A stretch of DNA of 64,000 nucleotides from Clavelina lepadiformis (taxonomy: Eukaryota > Chordata > Ascidiacea > Aplousobranchia > Clavelinidae). The position numbers and the translations under genes were made by a program. Below the pieces are notes generated by a model that did not search any database, had not been told where the DNA came from, and was given only the letters and a program-made list of their open reading frames with translations. Each line of letters starts with the position of its first letter. Within the stretch, counting starts at the first letter, position 1. The stretch is taken from the NCBI RefSeq assembly GCF_947623445.1, contig NC_135244.1, positions 5,270,001-5,334,000 of the forward strand, read 5' to 3'. Shown one piece after another: positions 50,096 through 63,880 of this stretch.

Positions 50096-53000
50096 TCAAG
50101 TTGGTCTGGAACATAACACACGAACACGAAGAGCCAGACTTTCAACTTCGGGTTTTCTTTGAAGCAACTCCTTAGAAATGCATTCAGCCTCTTGTTTTAT
50201 CTGAAAATTACAAAATATGTCATGGTTGCGGGAGGCAAACCTCCAAATCATATAAAGTAAAATGGTTTCCGAACAAATGGACTACATGCATGGTTAAGAA
50301 TCTCCCAGCTCTCAAATATTTTGGATTAATTCACAAGTAAAATCGTTGACTAGAAAAATATTTATCTGACTTGGTCCAGCTCCTCCTGGACGGCAACCAT
50401 GTCCAAAGATGCGTTGGGATTAAGCGCTGAGGATAAATTGTCATCAATCCAACGTTCGAGAACTTCTCTCTGCTGTCTCAGTTTCCTGTGAATTGAAAAC
50501 AACATTCATAAACATACTGTCTACAAATTTTCATCTCAAAATTACTGCACTCAAAGATGAACAATACAAAAACGAGATATGATAAACTTCGAGAGAAAAG
50601 AGATACCAGGGATTTTCTTTTCGACTCACTTCAACTGATGCTTTTTCTTTTGAAATTCTTGTAAGTTTTCATAAATCAACTTCAGTTCATCCTTGTCACC
50701 ACGCTTTGGTGACGCAATGAAGGTCTTGAATGTCGCTTTCTTCGTGTCGCCACCACCACCGATGTCACGGAGACTTTTATCTTCATCGTCCCCTTGATTT
50801 TCATGGTAACGCACTTCCTCCTGTTTCCTCCAATCACCGTTGAGATGTACGGCGCCTCCATGGTTATCAACATCAGTGGAGGATGGTTCGTTATCTTCTG
50901 ATAAGCGAAAAGCCGAAGGCGGCAAGAGGACAAGGTTTGAAGTATTTCCTTTGTATGTGTTTTGCGAGGTACGGTCTGGCAGTGATGGTGCTTCTGGTGA
51001 TGGACGGAAATTACAATATGACGTCACAGGTATGCCATAAGGGGTTCGTGACGTCACGGCCGAGGTAGGGGAACGGTGGCAAGATGGGCTCGTGTGAAAA
51101 AAGTTTGCGGAAGTTTGTAACGGGAGTGATTGGCAGAATTCGGAAGATGAACAGCTTGCCTCCTCTGCTCTCTCAAAATGTTCAGTAAATAGCGCTCTAT
51201 CACCAACTATCAAACCTTCCCTTCCCAAAGACTCATCAAGAAATTCCGGATGTCTTGGTTCCGGTCTGTGTGTTGGCGATATTTTTCTGCATAAGAAATG
51301 ATGAAATTAAAACGCGCCATCGCTGTCTTATTCTAGACACATTCATGTATTTTATGCAAAACTCAAATAAAAACCAAGTTTACCGCATCGGTTCCTTTTG
51401 TGTAGGTACCGGTACGGGGGGAGCCGTAATCGGACCCGGTCGGCTTATCCAAATTTTGCTCGAATCTTTCACTGCGCATGTAGTAATCGGGGCCCACTCG
51501 GGTTCACGAAAAGGGGTAATGCGACTACTGAAGTTGGGTTGGCCCGTTCTGCGTCGAACTTTTTCAATCCAAAGCTTACCGTATTTCCACGCTAAGTGGT
51601 AAGCAACGTAGCGAGTCTAGAGAGCAAAAACTATTTAACTTCTTACACAAATGAAAAGGTTAAATAGTAATAAAAACGTTGTAATCAGCGCTTTAGGGGA
51701 GTTGATAAGAATTTCCGTATACATTAATAGTAAAATTGTCTAAAGCCAGGTATTTCAATAGAGATATAAATAATAAAGTATTTTTCGGGCATTGAGTCTA
51801 CCTGCGCTTGCTGACACGCGGCTAGGCTAGTTCTCCTAGCAAGTTGGTCGCCATGGTAGCGTAAAATCTGAGAACAACCTTGTCTCAAAAAATGACAACG
51901 TCGTGCGTCCATGGCCCCGTCGTAGCGAACTTTCTTTCGTTTTTTCTCGGAGACGTAGAAGCGCCAATCAAGGAAGCACTTGCTCTGTAACGTAATTGCC
52001 CAATGCCAAAGCGCTTCCCCTGAAAAACATCAAGATTATAAGTATAGTAATGTGCTACATATCACGCCAAGGTGTTATGAGGTTTGATTTAAAAGCAATA
52101 TAACATACCTGTTTTGCTTTCTTGTTCGTATCGAAATTCTAACATAACTCTCCACTTAAAAAAGTAAGTTTTTAATATTCGGGAATCATTGTAGTTAGCA
52201 GCCTGCCGTTTCATAAGATCTTTCTTTAGGCATATATACCTAAATACAAAATAATTCTGTTATTGGCTCACCTTTTATCTTTTTTTTGACGCATAAAGTT
52301 ATCATTTTCTCAATCGGAAAGCATATTGTGGAGAGTACTGTATATTAAAGGTATCCTACAACAACAATCAAGGCGTGTATTGCTTAGACTCTCATACTGT
52401 AACGGGATTTCGAAAGGGGCGTTCTACAATCACTCAACCAGAACGTGGTTAAAGCCAATTAAAACAGAAAAAAAATTATAAAAAGCACTGATTGCAAACG
52501 ACTCGTTGACGTCGCAGCAAAAGATATTCACCGGGTCCTCTAGGTAGGAAAAGGATAGTTACCTGTAAACCCTCCATGCTTGAAAAAGGATTCTGTTGAC
52601 TTTGTTATTGTAATGGAGACATGCTCGGGTAAAGTTGAGTCGATCGCTCACCGTGATGTCTTTTTGTTGTTTCCAACGTTGAAACAACAATTTAAGTTTT
52701 GAACGATCCAAAACTGACCTAGCCTCGTTAATGCCCTCAATGGTTTGTTGCTTTCTGTGGTAATGGACGGCGGCCCATTCCTTCCAACTAAAAGCACAAC
52801 AAAGATGAACAGAGTATTCCTACTAAAACCTCTTAAAAGTTTTTATTAAAAGTAAAAATGTAAGTGACAAAGAAAGCGCTTGTACGTTGAAAAAGTGCAA
52901 GACTTTTGTTTCAAGTGTGATGAGGAAACGAGATAGACGCACAGCACGCTTTGAAAATTAATAACAGAGGTGACATTCTCAAACGAATTTGGGCTGACCA

Positions 53001-56000
53001 CTTCACTAAACTTCACATTCCACGATGTTATGTTTCAACAAAAGATGATGACAACGCACAATATCAGTGGCATTTCAAGAATCTTTTACTCTATATTTAA
53101 ACAGTTATGCATTCATTTATCCATATTCGTTATATTTTCACTGCTACCTTTTTACAATCGAGCGCTGGATATTATGACGATGATGTCTTTGTGCCATCTC
53201 ATTAGACCTGCGCTTGACCGCCCAGTCTGTAGTTCTTCTTCTCCACGTTTGAAAAACCTCACAGAGTTTGATTCGTTGTTTGACAGCGAATCCCGCTTCA
53301 CATTGCTCAGCCTTTGCTTTAGACTGAAAAATTTCAGTCAAAATTAACCATTTAGCTACAGATGAATAATACAGTGAAAAACTTCAAAACAAAAATTTTC
53401 CTAAGTAAAATTAAAGTAGAAAAATTCAATCTTTGGTATTACGTATTACTAGTATTAATATTAATCATAACAATACTTAAAAGTTAATCAAAATATCAGA
53501 TTCTCAGTAAGACAGTTCAGACGTACAATTTCACAGTAACATTTCCAATATTTCATGCATTTGGTTAGAAGCTGTTGGCTGTGGTGATAAACAGACTTTT
53601 CAACTTTTTGCTTAATTTCACGTTTACCATCTGTATATTGTCGCCATGACAACCAAGCCCCAGCCACAACGCTGTTTTGATGATACAAAGCAGCATATTC
53701 AAATTTCTTGTGTCTGAAACAATATAGTAGAGGAGACTTCATAATGCATATATAAATTGAGGATAAGTTTGATAACTTGGGCAAATTTTTCAATATAAAC
53801 TGAACGACTCTCGTTACAATTAAGTGTCATGCTGTCATGCACGTGCTAAGTAAAATTCATGTAAAGATGTTACTTATTTAGTATAAGATATAACATTAAC
53901 AAATTTAAAAAAGGTAAATCAATTTTACAAACAATCTTATAGATTGTAGGATAAGGATCGCACCTTGCAAGTGCTTCTTTGGTGTAGGCAACCCAGCTTC
54001 TCACAGCCGATCTTAATAACACTTTGCGGTAGTGAACTCTGGCGATGGCGTCACTACGATTTGCGGACAAAATTATTTGAGTCTTGCTCTTCCACATGCA
54101 AAAATGATGTCTCAAGGTGTTCTCATTGTACTGGATAAGCGCCTAAAAAAGAGCAAATAATTACACTGTAACCTCACAAAAAGATTTCTTATCGAACAAA
54201 CTGGAGAAAATTTTTAGACAATATGACATTGATCGATATCTACCATTCTTTCCATTGTTCTAGTTTCCTGTTCATGTTCAAATCTTGTCCACCAAAGGTA
54301 AAAGTATTTCGATGACAAAACTTCCCTACGGAAACAAAAACTTTCGTAACATGACATTAATACATCGTAATTTATAACTACGTAACATGTACTTTTCATA
54401 AAGGTACGACTGTACATGTAAATACATTGTACAGATGCATATTACGATGTTATTGCTACACACCTGCGAAAACTGTCTGCATCTCTTTTAACTTGATTGA
54501 TGCCTTTTACTTCTTTTACATAACTCTGCCATTGGTGAAAACACTTAGGTTGTGCCTGCACAAAAAATACATAATCAGTTGGCGTTTTAACAAACTTTAA
54601 TCTGTTACTCAAAATTTAATTATTTATGTAAGGTCCAAAATTAATTTCACCTTGACTATGAAGTGCGCTTCTGCTTTAATAATATTCTTTTTTTCTTCAA
54701 CTTTCTGGATTTTGTATTTACGTATAGCAGCAAATGTATTCTTCAACATCACGAATCTGATGGGAGAAACAATACAATTAGAAGTTGGAAAAAAACTTAC
54801 TTTTCTGAAGTAGCATGTTCATGTATACTATTGAATAATAAATAATATACTGACAGGCAACCAAGTTTTGCTGTGAAATTTTCACTCTGAAGCTGATGTT
54901 GACAGAACATTCAACAAATTTACATTTATATACTATATTTATTTTACTGCATATACTATAAAGTTTTTTTGCTAAATGTGAATAATAATATAGTTTGGTA
55001 AAAATAGATTTTGTTGAAATATTTACAAAAAGAGCACTGCCGATAACACAGCTTAATCAGACCATTTCGGTATCAAAGAAAATAGGTCCCATTAAGTGGG
55101 GAGAAAAAAATTCCACAAATTGTGATAGATTTTTATGGTTTTTAAAAAAGGTTGCAACACCTGCAACTTAGACTAAAAACACAATCAAAATGCCATTAAC
55201 AATCAAAACAAAATACATATTTGGCCCTGCATCATAATTAAAATCTGTTAGATCAGATGACAAATGATTTTTTGAAGTGACCAAGTGCTTGTCCACATGT
55301 AGCCTACTTTACTTTGAAATGGTTTAACATAAACCTTACTACATTTCTCACATTGCTTCTTGATACACCATCTTGCATTTCAGAATTTAGATATGAAAAA
55401 AATATATCAAAAGCATAAAATGTTAAACCATAAAAGCAGAGGGTGGTCCTACTAAGCGAGAAAACTTGTATCAAAAATGGATTTGGATTCGGATAATGGT
55501 CTGATTAAGGAGGTGATCTGTCTAAGCGAGGTAAACACTCGACTGTGTATAATTCTTAGCAACATTTGACAACCTGTGGTGTTCATGAGCCAAAGTCGTA
55601 AGTTCTGACAAGTCCTTTTCTTCAATCGTTTCCATTCTTTGCTGCCACCTTGTCCAAAATCTAACCAGTAACTGAAGGCAGAAAAGAAAATTTATGACAA
55701 AATCCAAGTGCAAAAAAGCACAAACTAAGTGGCATAACTGAAGCCAGCAATAAACTTACAGAATTCGCATAAAAGTGAATAGCTTTATATAGTGATTCCA
55801 TCTTTTTACGATGAAGAAAAACCCCATACTTTAAACAGAATATTGACTTTCTCTGTGAAAAGAAAAACAGAAAACATGACATTTATTACCTTACTTTGTT
55901 TTAGTTGTTAGCATTTACAACACCATACAAAGTCACAAACAATACATAAACCTGTGACAAGCAATATTTGCTAAAGATAAGTAGCGCACTTACCAGTAAT

Positions 56001-58346
56001 TGTTTGCGATAATGAATATCTGCTAAGGCTTGCTTGCGCCTTTCTAAGTTAACCAGTTCCACAAATTCCAACCATTTCAAGAAGTATTTTCTTTTAGTAC
56101 ATCGAACAGACATGGTTTCACATACTGCTATTCGTTTTTGATGCAATAACATTTGTTCATATCTGCATTAGCATTTGCAAATACTGGTAATACTTTATAC
56201 TTCAAACATACTGCACAAACATATTTCATTTGAAATGAGATGTCAAAATAGTAGCAATAAGTGTTGAAGTCTAACATTAAATGAAATTTTACATGTAATC
56301 TTTTCAGACATACGTGATGAATCTAGAGAAGTTAGGAAAATGTTTGTATAACTTATCTTAAAACTGAACAAATCAAAAACTGATTTCAGTAAAAATATCT
56401 TTAACCTTTAGAAAAATACAAACTTTAGATACCAATGCTTTAGTCTAATTTGTGATAAGGGAACTAAATGCACTAGTAACATAGAAATATACCTTGACCA
56501 CCAGTGTGTTATCACTCTATGTTTCAATGAAAGTTCATACAAGTGCTGGGCTTTTTTGTAAAGGTTGTATTTGCGTTGTTTTATAGCAATGTATTGAAAC
56601 CAGCTTTGAAGAGATCTCTTTACTATAACCATATTGTGGTGCTTTGTGGCATCACTGTTGTTTCGATGGAGTTCACAACGCTCATTATACCGCGTAAGCC
56701 AAACATTCCAAGTCTAAAATATAACTAAATTAAATTAATCAACTTTATTGTTAGCAACTTGTTTAGTATTTTACCACTGCACAGAAATCAGCGAAACAGC
56801 AATAACAAATTTTGTCCAATATGATAAATAACCTTCATTTGAATAACATTAGACCAGTGACAGGAGGCAATGCCCATGTTTTCATCTTCCTTACGCTTGG
56901 TAGATAGCGCACTTTGCCACTTTATCCAAGCTTGTTTAGTAGCGCTAGTTTTCGCAATGCTATATGCTTTGTTATAAAGATTTTTCTTGACTCTACGAAG
57001 TTGAACGTAAACCTACAGCCAGAACACAAAAGTTCAAAACAGGACATCATATATAATAATGTCATAAAAAGTGAAACCAGTGCTTTTCTGAGCAGATTAT
57101 TTGTGACATAAACAACTGGATACGACTAACAGATACTTACAGTTGCAGAGTAAGAAATTCATAGTTGTAACATACAAACAAAAGCTAAAATTCGTACCTT
57201 CCACAATGAAATATATTGTCTATACGCCAGTGATGAATAGTGCTTTAGTGCAATTTCTTTTTTTGCTTTCTGTTGCTTTTTGTATTGAGTAAACTCTTTC
57301 CAAGCAAGCCACACTTTTCCATAAGTACGATACCTGTTGGACAAATCAAAATTGCATTAGCTACTCATATGGAATGTGACAATTCATAACATGATAAAAG
57401 TGCAAAATTCATTTAAGCCAAGGAGTCAACAGAACAGTACTATGAACAACTGTAAATGTTAAAGCAAAAATTGTCAGTGACACAAAAAATACATTTTCTG
57501 ATATAATTCCATCAGAATGTCTTGGTGACTTTTTTACAAGCTTAAAACAATCATACGCTAGTAAAAAGTTCAAGACTGGGTAAAAGAAAATGAAATATTT
57601 GTTTCGTCAAATATACATACACACATGATACCTGTCAAAATATTCTGCTCGAATCCAAAGCTTCATCTCTCCACACTTTTCCCACCATACTCCCTTCCAT
57701 TCCAGAAAAGATTTTCGAATTAGAGCTTTTTTATGATATGACGATGCTTGAGAAAATGTCATTTTACCGAATGCTCTATTGATCCATAAATACAAAAATT
57801 TCCGAGCTTGTGTCCTGATTCGAATTTCTTTCAGTCTTCCTCCTCTGTAGAATAATGAGTCGATTTAAGCTTAAAATTGTGTGTTTTAGAACATTTTTAA
57901 TCTGTGATGATACCTCACCAAAACTGCTACAAATGTTTGCACCTGGAGTACAATAACAAAAAACAAATGAATGAAAATGATGACTATCAAAAAAACAAGT
58001 ATGCCTGTGCACAGAAAAAATGATCTTATATAAACAAAATAAAACAAACATAATAGTTTTACCTATTCCATGTATAATCTACTGGTCTTCTAACAAAGGT
58101 TTTCTTTTTTCTTTGGCTGGCAGGTTTCCTCAAGTTATCTTTCTTAGATGGAAAATTTTCTTGATTTACACGGTGTGATGCAGAATGTTTTGGTATCGTA
58201 AATGTCTCCGACTTTTTTACTCCAATTGGAATTTTTGAAGAAATTTGTTCCAAGTTTGTATTTTTGTCTTTAAGCTTCATTCTTTTTGCAGTAATTTTCA
58301 TGTCCATCTTAAGAAGGTTGACGTCTGCATTTCCTGCTGCACTCAT
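50096..58346 (-). CDS. SFI1: SFI1 centrin-binding centriolar protein
   Basis: I join 21 exons in phase to about 1,299 residues (human SFI1 1,242): 58346-58063, 57844-57632, 57333-57198, 57012-56833, 56713-56493, 56162-55994, 55852-55760, 55671-55574, 54756-54651, 54555-54464, 54325-54244, 54142-53964, 53713-53527, 53323-53148, 52787-52563, 52239-52109, 52019-51802, 51616-51384, 51286-50630, 50485-50371 and 50200-50096. After a basic N-terminus of about 95 residues come some 24 Trp-centred helical repeats (LYLWINRAF, VWLAWKEF, AWIKWQSAL, LFQRWKQQ, CFLDWRFY and so on), the centrin-binding repeats of SFI1. The C-terminal part is a Ser/Pro-rich linker, then a coiled coil (LRQQREVLERWIDDNL; QEAECISKELLQRKPEVE) as in vertebrate SFI1. 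It forms filaments with centrin at the distal centriole or basal body. The donor after the penultimate exon (CAA|GTCAGA) is weak. Confidence 0.9.
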
Positions 58347-60077
58347 GTTGGATATGTTGAAGTATTTTATTCAGCAGAAAGAATAATACGGCAAAAAGTC
58401 TGATAGGTTAAGCTTCACTTGGTGCAGGTATATCCAATTGCAAATACATTTCTGCATTCACAAAACTTCAACTTCATTATGTTTCAACTTTATGCTTGAT
58501 ACATTTTGAATTCATATAATCAAAACAGACTAGCAATCATGTCACGTACTAAGCCTGTATTATTCTGAAAACTTGTTTTTAAATATATTTGTTTTTAAAT
58601 GTATAGACTCAAAACACCAACTTTATGGCCTGCAGTCATTAGAATTCCCTAGAGCCATGAATTATTGTTAAAAAAATATGTAAAATCTATGAAAACTTGG
58701 CTATTCTTTTTAATTTGGTAATTTATTTTAATAAAAATCACTTTATATGAAATATATAATTTCTTTCCAGAAAGCTAACAAGCTCTGTAGCATCTTTTCA
58801 AGCAAAAAAAAGAAAATTTCCTATCCTGCCACTTCTTACTAGCTCACTTTCTATCCTGATGTCCTCTTGTTGAGTGCAATCTACATATAGGCCTAATTGT
58901 CTGGTTTTGTTTAAAGTTTTGCAGTTGCTTTATTGCTCACATTTCACTATTGCGTGAGCTAAAAACTATGTGGTTCAACCTTATACCCGTTACACCTATC
59001 TTAGTAAACTTTGGTTTAAAACAAGCTCATTTGTCCATTTCTCCATGGCTGAATAAGTTAAGAAATTCTATAAAAAAATTTTACTACAATAATTTTGTCC
59101 ATGCAAATTTAAAAAAGAAAAGATCAATTTACTGTTACTGGAAGCTCCAGGGTCCAACTCAATACCTCTTAAATAAAAAAGTGGTCTCTATTTTGCCAGA
59201 AAAAATCATATATTCGAAGGTATTTTTCAAAGGTTTTTGTAAACCTAACTTAAATCCTTTAACAAAGGCTAGTAACCTAAAATCTTCTAAACTAAATCTA
59301 ACTTCAATTAAAACCATTGGACTTACAGACCTATAGTCCCAAAATTACCGGTAGCTAAAATCGGGTCTAATATACAAGTGCACAACCACAGGATGCAACT
59401 TTTGGCATGTATATAGGCTACTCATTGCCATTCTTCTAACCCAACCGTTTATCTTTAACAATGGGTTGCGTGACCTACTTACGGTGAAATATTCACTTCT
59501 ATAAAAAATAACGCATTACTACAAGTAGCCTTGAACCGTGTAAACTCGTTATCAACTAAATGATGTTCAGATTTACTAGAGAGTAGAGACAGCGTCCCCT
59601 GCAACGATTTCTTGGACGTGCCTCTCATGCGTTTACGCATAATCAACGATCCATAAAAATTCTGTTGCTAGAAATCGTTGATGCGGAAATAAATCTTAAA
59701 ATTTATTTTTTAGCATGGAAGGTACTGCAAAGCCATGTTTTAGTAGTAATGAAAAGTAAAACTTAAGGTAACATTTTTGCACTAGTGACTTACGTAAATA
59801 CAACATAGAGTTAGTAATTCTATATTGTCTGCGTGGTAAAATGTATCGTTACTCATCTCTCCACGTATCCGTATCCGTAACGTATGCGGTGACGTATCGA
59901 AACCAGGCCGAACGCTGTTTCTGTATTTAAAAGATTTTTCATCTTTTTTTTCAATATACTGACATAAACATTGATTATTTACAAACGAATTTACATTTGT
60001 TGTATGATTTTTCTCAGTTGCAATTTATACAAAATACGTAAGAAACATTGTACTACAAATAACAAGCAGTTGCAATA
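58347..60077. other. Divergent interval between SFI1 and GDPGP1
   Basis: 1.7 kb between the two start regions, very AT-rich on the SFI1 side. A 128-codon open stretch at 58950-59336 lacks an ATG at its start, has low complexity (Asn/Lys/Leu) and overlaps a repeat, so I do not call it a gene. A repeat shared with sulfotransferase intron 3 lies at about 59240-59520. Confidence 0.55.
59240..59520 (+). repeat. Interspersed repeat shared with sulfotransferase intron 3
   Basis: The stretch CTAACCCAACCGTTTATCTT, then ACAATGGGTTGCGTGACC at 59437-59476 matches CTAACCTAACCGCCTATCTT, then ATAACAGGTTGCGCCACC at about 25742-25780 (and its mirror at 14255-14300). The upstream CTAACTTAAAT and CTAACTTCAATTAAAACC pieces match the same intron too. 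It is a dispersed, non-coding repeat family of unknown class. Confidence 0.55.
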
Positions 60078-61948
60078 ATGGCACTAAACAGAAGGTGGCT
60101 TCTTCTTTATATATTTTGCTGTATTGGCTTCAAGAAAGGAAGTAAGTTTGCAAAATTTTAACAAGGGAATTTTCCATTGTGTCCAAAACATTTTCTCGTT
60201 TCTACTCAATATCTAGCAAGATTGGTTATAAATCAATGTAACTGTAAACAACAGTAATATGCAGCGTGGCACCAGCCAGACCCACCGAACCGGTTTTACA
60301 ACTAAGACGACTCTTAAAGCAAGTGAAGGGCCGGTATTAGATGATGCTTTATGTCTGATTTACACAGGTGTTAGGTCATTAGGTTTTGTTAAATCCGTTA
60401 ATGCATTGGGCTTATGGTTGCTGGCGAAGTCACAATTATGTCATTTTTTTATTTTCACAGTGTACCGCATGTCAACGTTGTTCCTTGGTCAATTGGTAAG
60501 GTAGCATATTAGCTTAGGTAATTACTGCCAATATCTGTTATGTATGATGGATTTTCATTATGATAGCAAAGATTTGAGAACTTCCCCAGTTTCATGGGAT
60601 TCCGTGAATAATGGATCTTTATCAAGATTTGATGAAATTTTGTCTACAACCTGGGATGCTGCAGTTGAACAAGGTAAATCTATATACAACAAAAAGCGCA
60701 CATCCAAACTTAGCCAAAATATCAAATGTCTGGAAGATAGCACTTTGGAGATCATTTGTCTAAAAGTGAAGTAATTTTTTTTTATTTACTAGGCTATGTT
60801 CTGTTTTTAGGTTTATTCCAATACACACTTCAAAGTTGCAAATACAAAGTTTTTAAGAAAGATTCCATGCAACTTGTAGCCATACTAAATACTGAAAGGT
60901 ATTTTAAAAAGCGAAAACGGGTGACAGTGGAAAGCATGAATGCTCCATTTTCTAATGAACAGTTCAACTTTACAAAGGTGAAACTAGGAGAAATACTGTT
61001 TAACTTGGTCCCTGGAGGTGATACTGCAGCTTATAATTCAAGTGGTAATGGCAGTCACAAAGTCATTATCAATGTTTGCCCCATCGACTACGGTCATATA
61101 CTGTTAGCACCAGATATGCAAGAGTGTCTTCCACAAAAGATGACTTTGTCATCCCTCCTGTTGATGTTTGACGTCATAGAATTAAGCGCCCACCCAGGTA
61201 AATATATATAGCTATTATTGACTGAGTTGTTATTTAATTTGTGAGCAAAAATATTTTCCGCTTATTTGATATAATTCAGTATATAGGCTAGTTGCTCTAT
61301 TGCATCAATTGCAATTTTTTTAGGTTTTCGGATTGGTTTCAACACTCTGCATGCTTGGGCATCTGTAAACCATCTTCATTATCATGCCATGTACTTTAAT
61401 TATCCAATATTCATCGATACACATCCAGCTACACAGCATGTCAAATCTCATTGTTATTTGCTTGACGACACTCCGGTTCCAGGTTTTTTCTTCGCAATCC
61501 CTATGGGTGTTGAAAAGAGGACACAGGTAATTGTAGTTCATTTTTTAAACTGAATATGTTGCTTTTATAATGTTATCCTTTTTGCTCCGTTTTAAATAAC
61601 TCACTAATTTGTACACCTCATTACACTTTTATTTGTGAGCAGGTTGCCAAAGAAATCATCACCATAGCGGACAACCTTCATGAGATCGAGGTTCCTTTTA
61701 ACGTTATGATCACCAGGAATGGGGAAGAGACACGTCTAGCTTTCTTTCCACGATTGTCTGTGAAAGATCGTCAATTCTCACTAAGCTTTGATTTAGCTTG
61801 TGTAGAAGTCGGTGGCCAGTATCCTATCAAAGTGGAGTCCGAGTTTGACAAGCTCAGTTTTGAATCGATTGTGCAGAAAATGAAAGAAGAAGCTTTGACA
61901 GAAGAAAAATTCAAGGAAATAGTTACTTTTGTGAAGCAAATGTTGTAA
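60078..61948 (+). CDS. GDPGP1: GDP-D-glucose phosphorylase
   Basis: The core model starts at ATG 60544 with exons 60544-60673, 60811-61197, 61324-61526 and 61643-61948 (341 residues; human 385). Family features: FSNEQFNFTKVKLGEILFNL, VIINVCPIDYGHILLAP, GFRIGFNTLHAWASVNHLHYH with the HxHxH motif of HIT/GalT-type phosphorylases at 189-193 (core numbering), and a C-terminal helical part. It cleaves GDP-D-glucose with phosphate to GDP and glucose-1-phosphate, thought to remove this mis-made nucleotide sugar; plant VTC2 is the homologue. A possible first exon (60078-60141, MALNRRWLLLYIFCC, then GTAAGT donor) can be joined in frame to an acceptor at 60517, adding a hydrophobic N-terminus of about 30 residues. 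The known enzyme is cytosolic, so this extension is doubtful. The feature span includes the optional exon. Confidence 0.88.
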
Positions 61949-63265
61949 TCCTAATTTAATGTGTTTTAGATACCTATAAGAACTTTTGAAGCTATGCTAT
62001 TGGTGCACTTATTTTTTTTAATTTGTAACGTAGGAAATGTTAACTTATATATGCTGGTTATCGTATTTATGTATATGCTTGCTGATACTGCTGCCTCTTA
62101 CACCACTTTGTTGGGTTAAGAAGATTGTTTGTTAGTAAAAGTTTTTAAACGTAGCCAGAAGGCTGTTGTATATGATACATTTGCTGGGAGTACATATTGT
62201 GTCATAGTATCACTTTTTACTGAAACTTGCCTTTATTCTAATAATAAATATATCTAATGAGTGTTGAGTTCTAGTATTTTCATACCATCCATATATCTTT
62301 CTAGGATTAAAGACATCAATACAGTGTAATGCTGCATGTATCAGGAACGTGTCATTATCGGGAAAGCCGTTTTTGCCCAGAAATAACTCAAAGTCAACAA
62401 GCCTTTCACCAAATTATCATATTAGCTATATTTATCGGCAAAGCGCACATATAACGCAAGACATTTTAAACAAAAGCTAGATATCAAACGGATAACAACA
62501 TTATTACTATTCTCACATCGAGTCAGGGTTGATTTTTGTTAATTGCACACATAATAATAATTAGGCAATGTCAAGTTAAAGAGAGAAAACAACCTCGATT
62601 GTGATTGGTGAATACAAATTCATTTTCAGTCTCGCTCATATAGTCAGGTCCAACATCTTACCATATGATGATATTGGAGCAAACGCATAAACCGTTAACA
62701 TTAAATAAGATGTTTTCACCAAGGTATAGTTGTAACAGCATCAAAATGGCACCGAAATTTCAACAGATAGACAGGGAATGCACAATTGCAACATCAGTAC
62801 CTGAAAAGAATCTGTAATTAATTTTGACCAACAAGTAAAACATTTCTTTAAACTGACTCACAGGTAGCGTAGCGACTCACTAACATCACAGGTGGCGTAG
62901 AGTAAGGGAAAATACCTATCTTTGTTCTAATAATCTATTATGTAGGGTTTTAATATTCAAAAAATTTCTACAAATAATTTACTAAAACTTTGAACGTAGA
63001 TTTAGTCTGTCGTAAGATTAACGCTCAATTCACATGACAATTTCTGTATCGTAGCCCCAAAGCCAACATTAGAACATTAACATTTCACACATTTTTATAA
63101 ATATTTTTCGCTATTTTTTTCAAGTTGATCTGGAATTTTCTTGCACACGACCTGGAAGGGTAAACACCAACCATACAGTCCACTGATTGGTCAAACCAGA
63201 TTTTTAAATACCTATGTAGGAGTGCACTATGTTATGAAAATAGGAATGATTAACCAATATGCCTC
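61949..63265. other. Convergent interval between GDPGP1 and AHCYL
   Basis: The two genes end towards each other. A polyadenylation signal AATAAA for GDPGP1 is at 62243-62248. The remaining kilobase shows no gene and should include the AHCYL 3' UTR. A short direct repeat (CACAGGTRGCGTAG) occurs at about 62861-62898. Confidence 0.55.
62243..62248 (+). terminator. Polyadenylation signal of GDPGP1
   Basis: AATAAA lies 295 bp after the stop codon, followed by a TG/T-rich stretch (GAGTGTTGAGTTC) as expected downstream of a cleavage site. Confidence 0.55.

Positions 63266-63880
<615 letters not shown>

Noticed and set aside
58950-59336. 128-codon open frame, plus strand
   Set aside because: Starts at TTG and not ATG, low complexity, and its 3' part overlaps a dispersed repeat.
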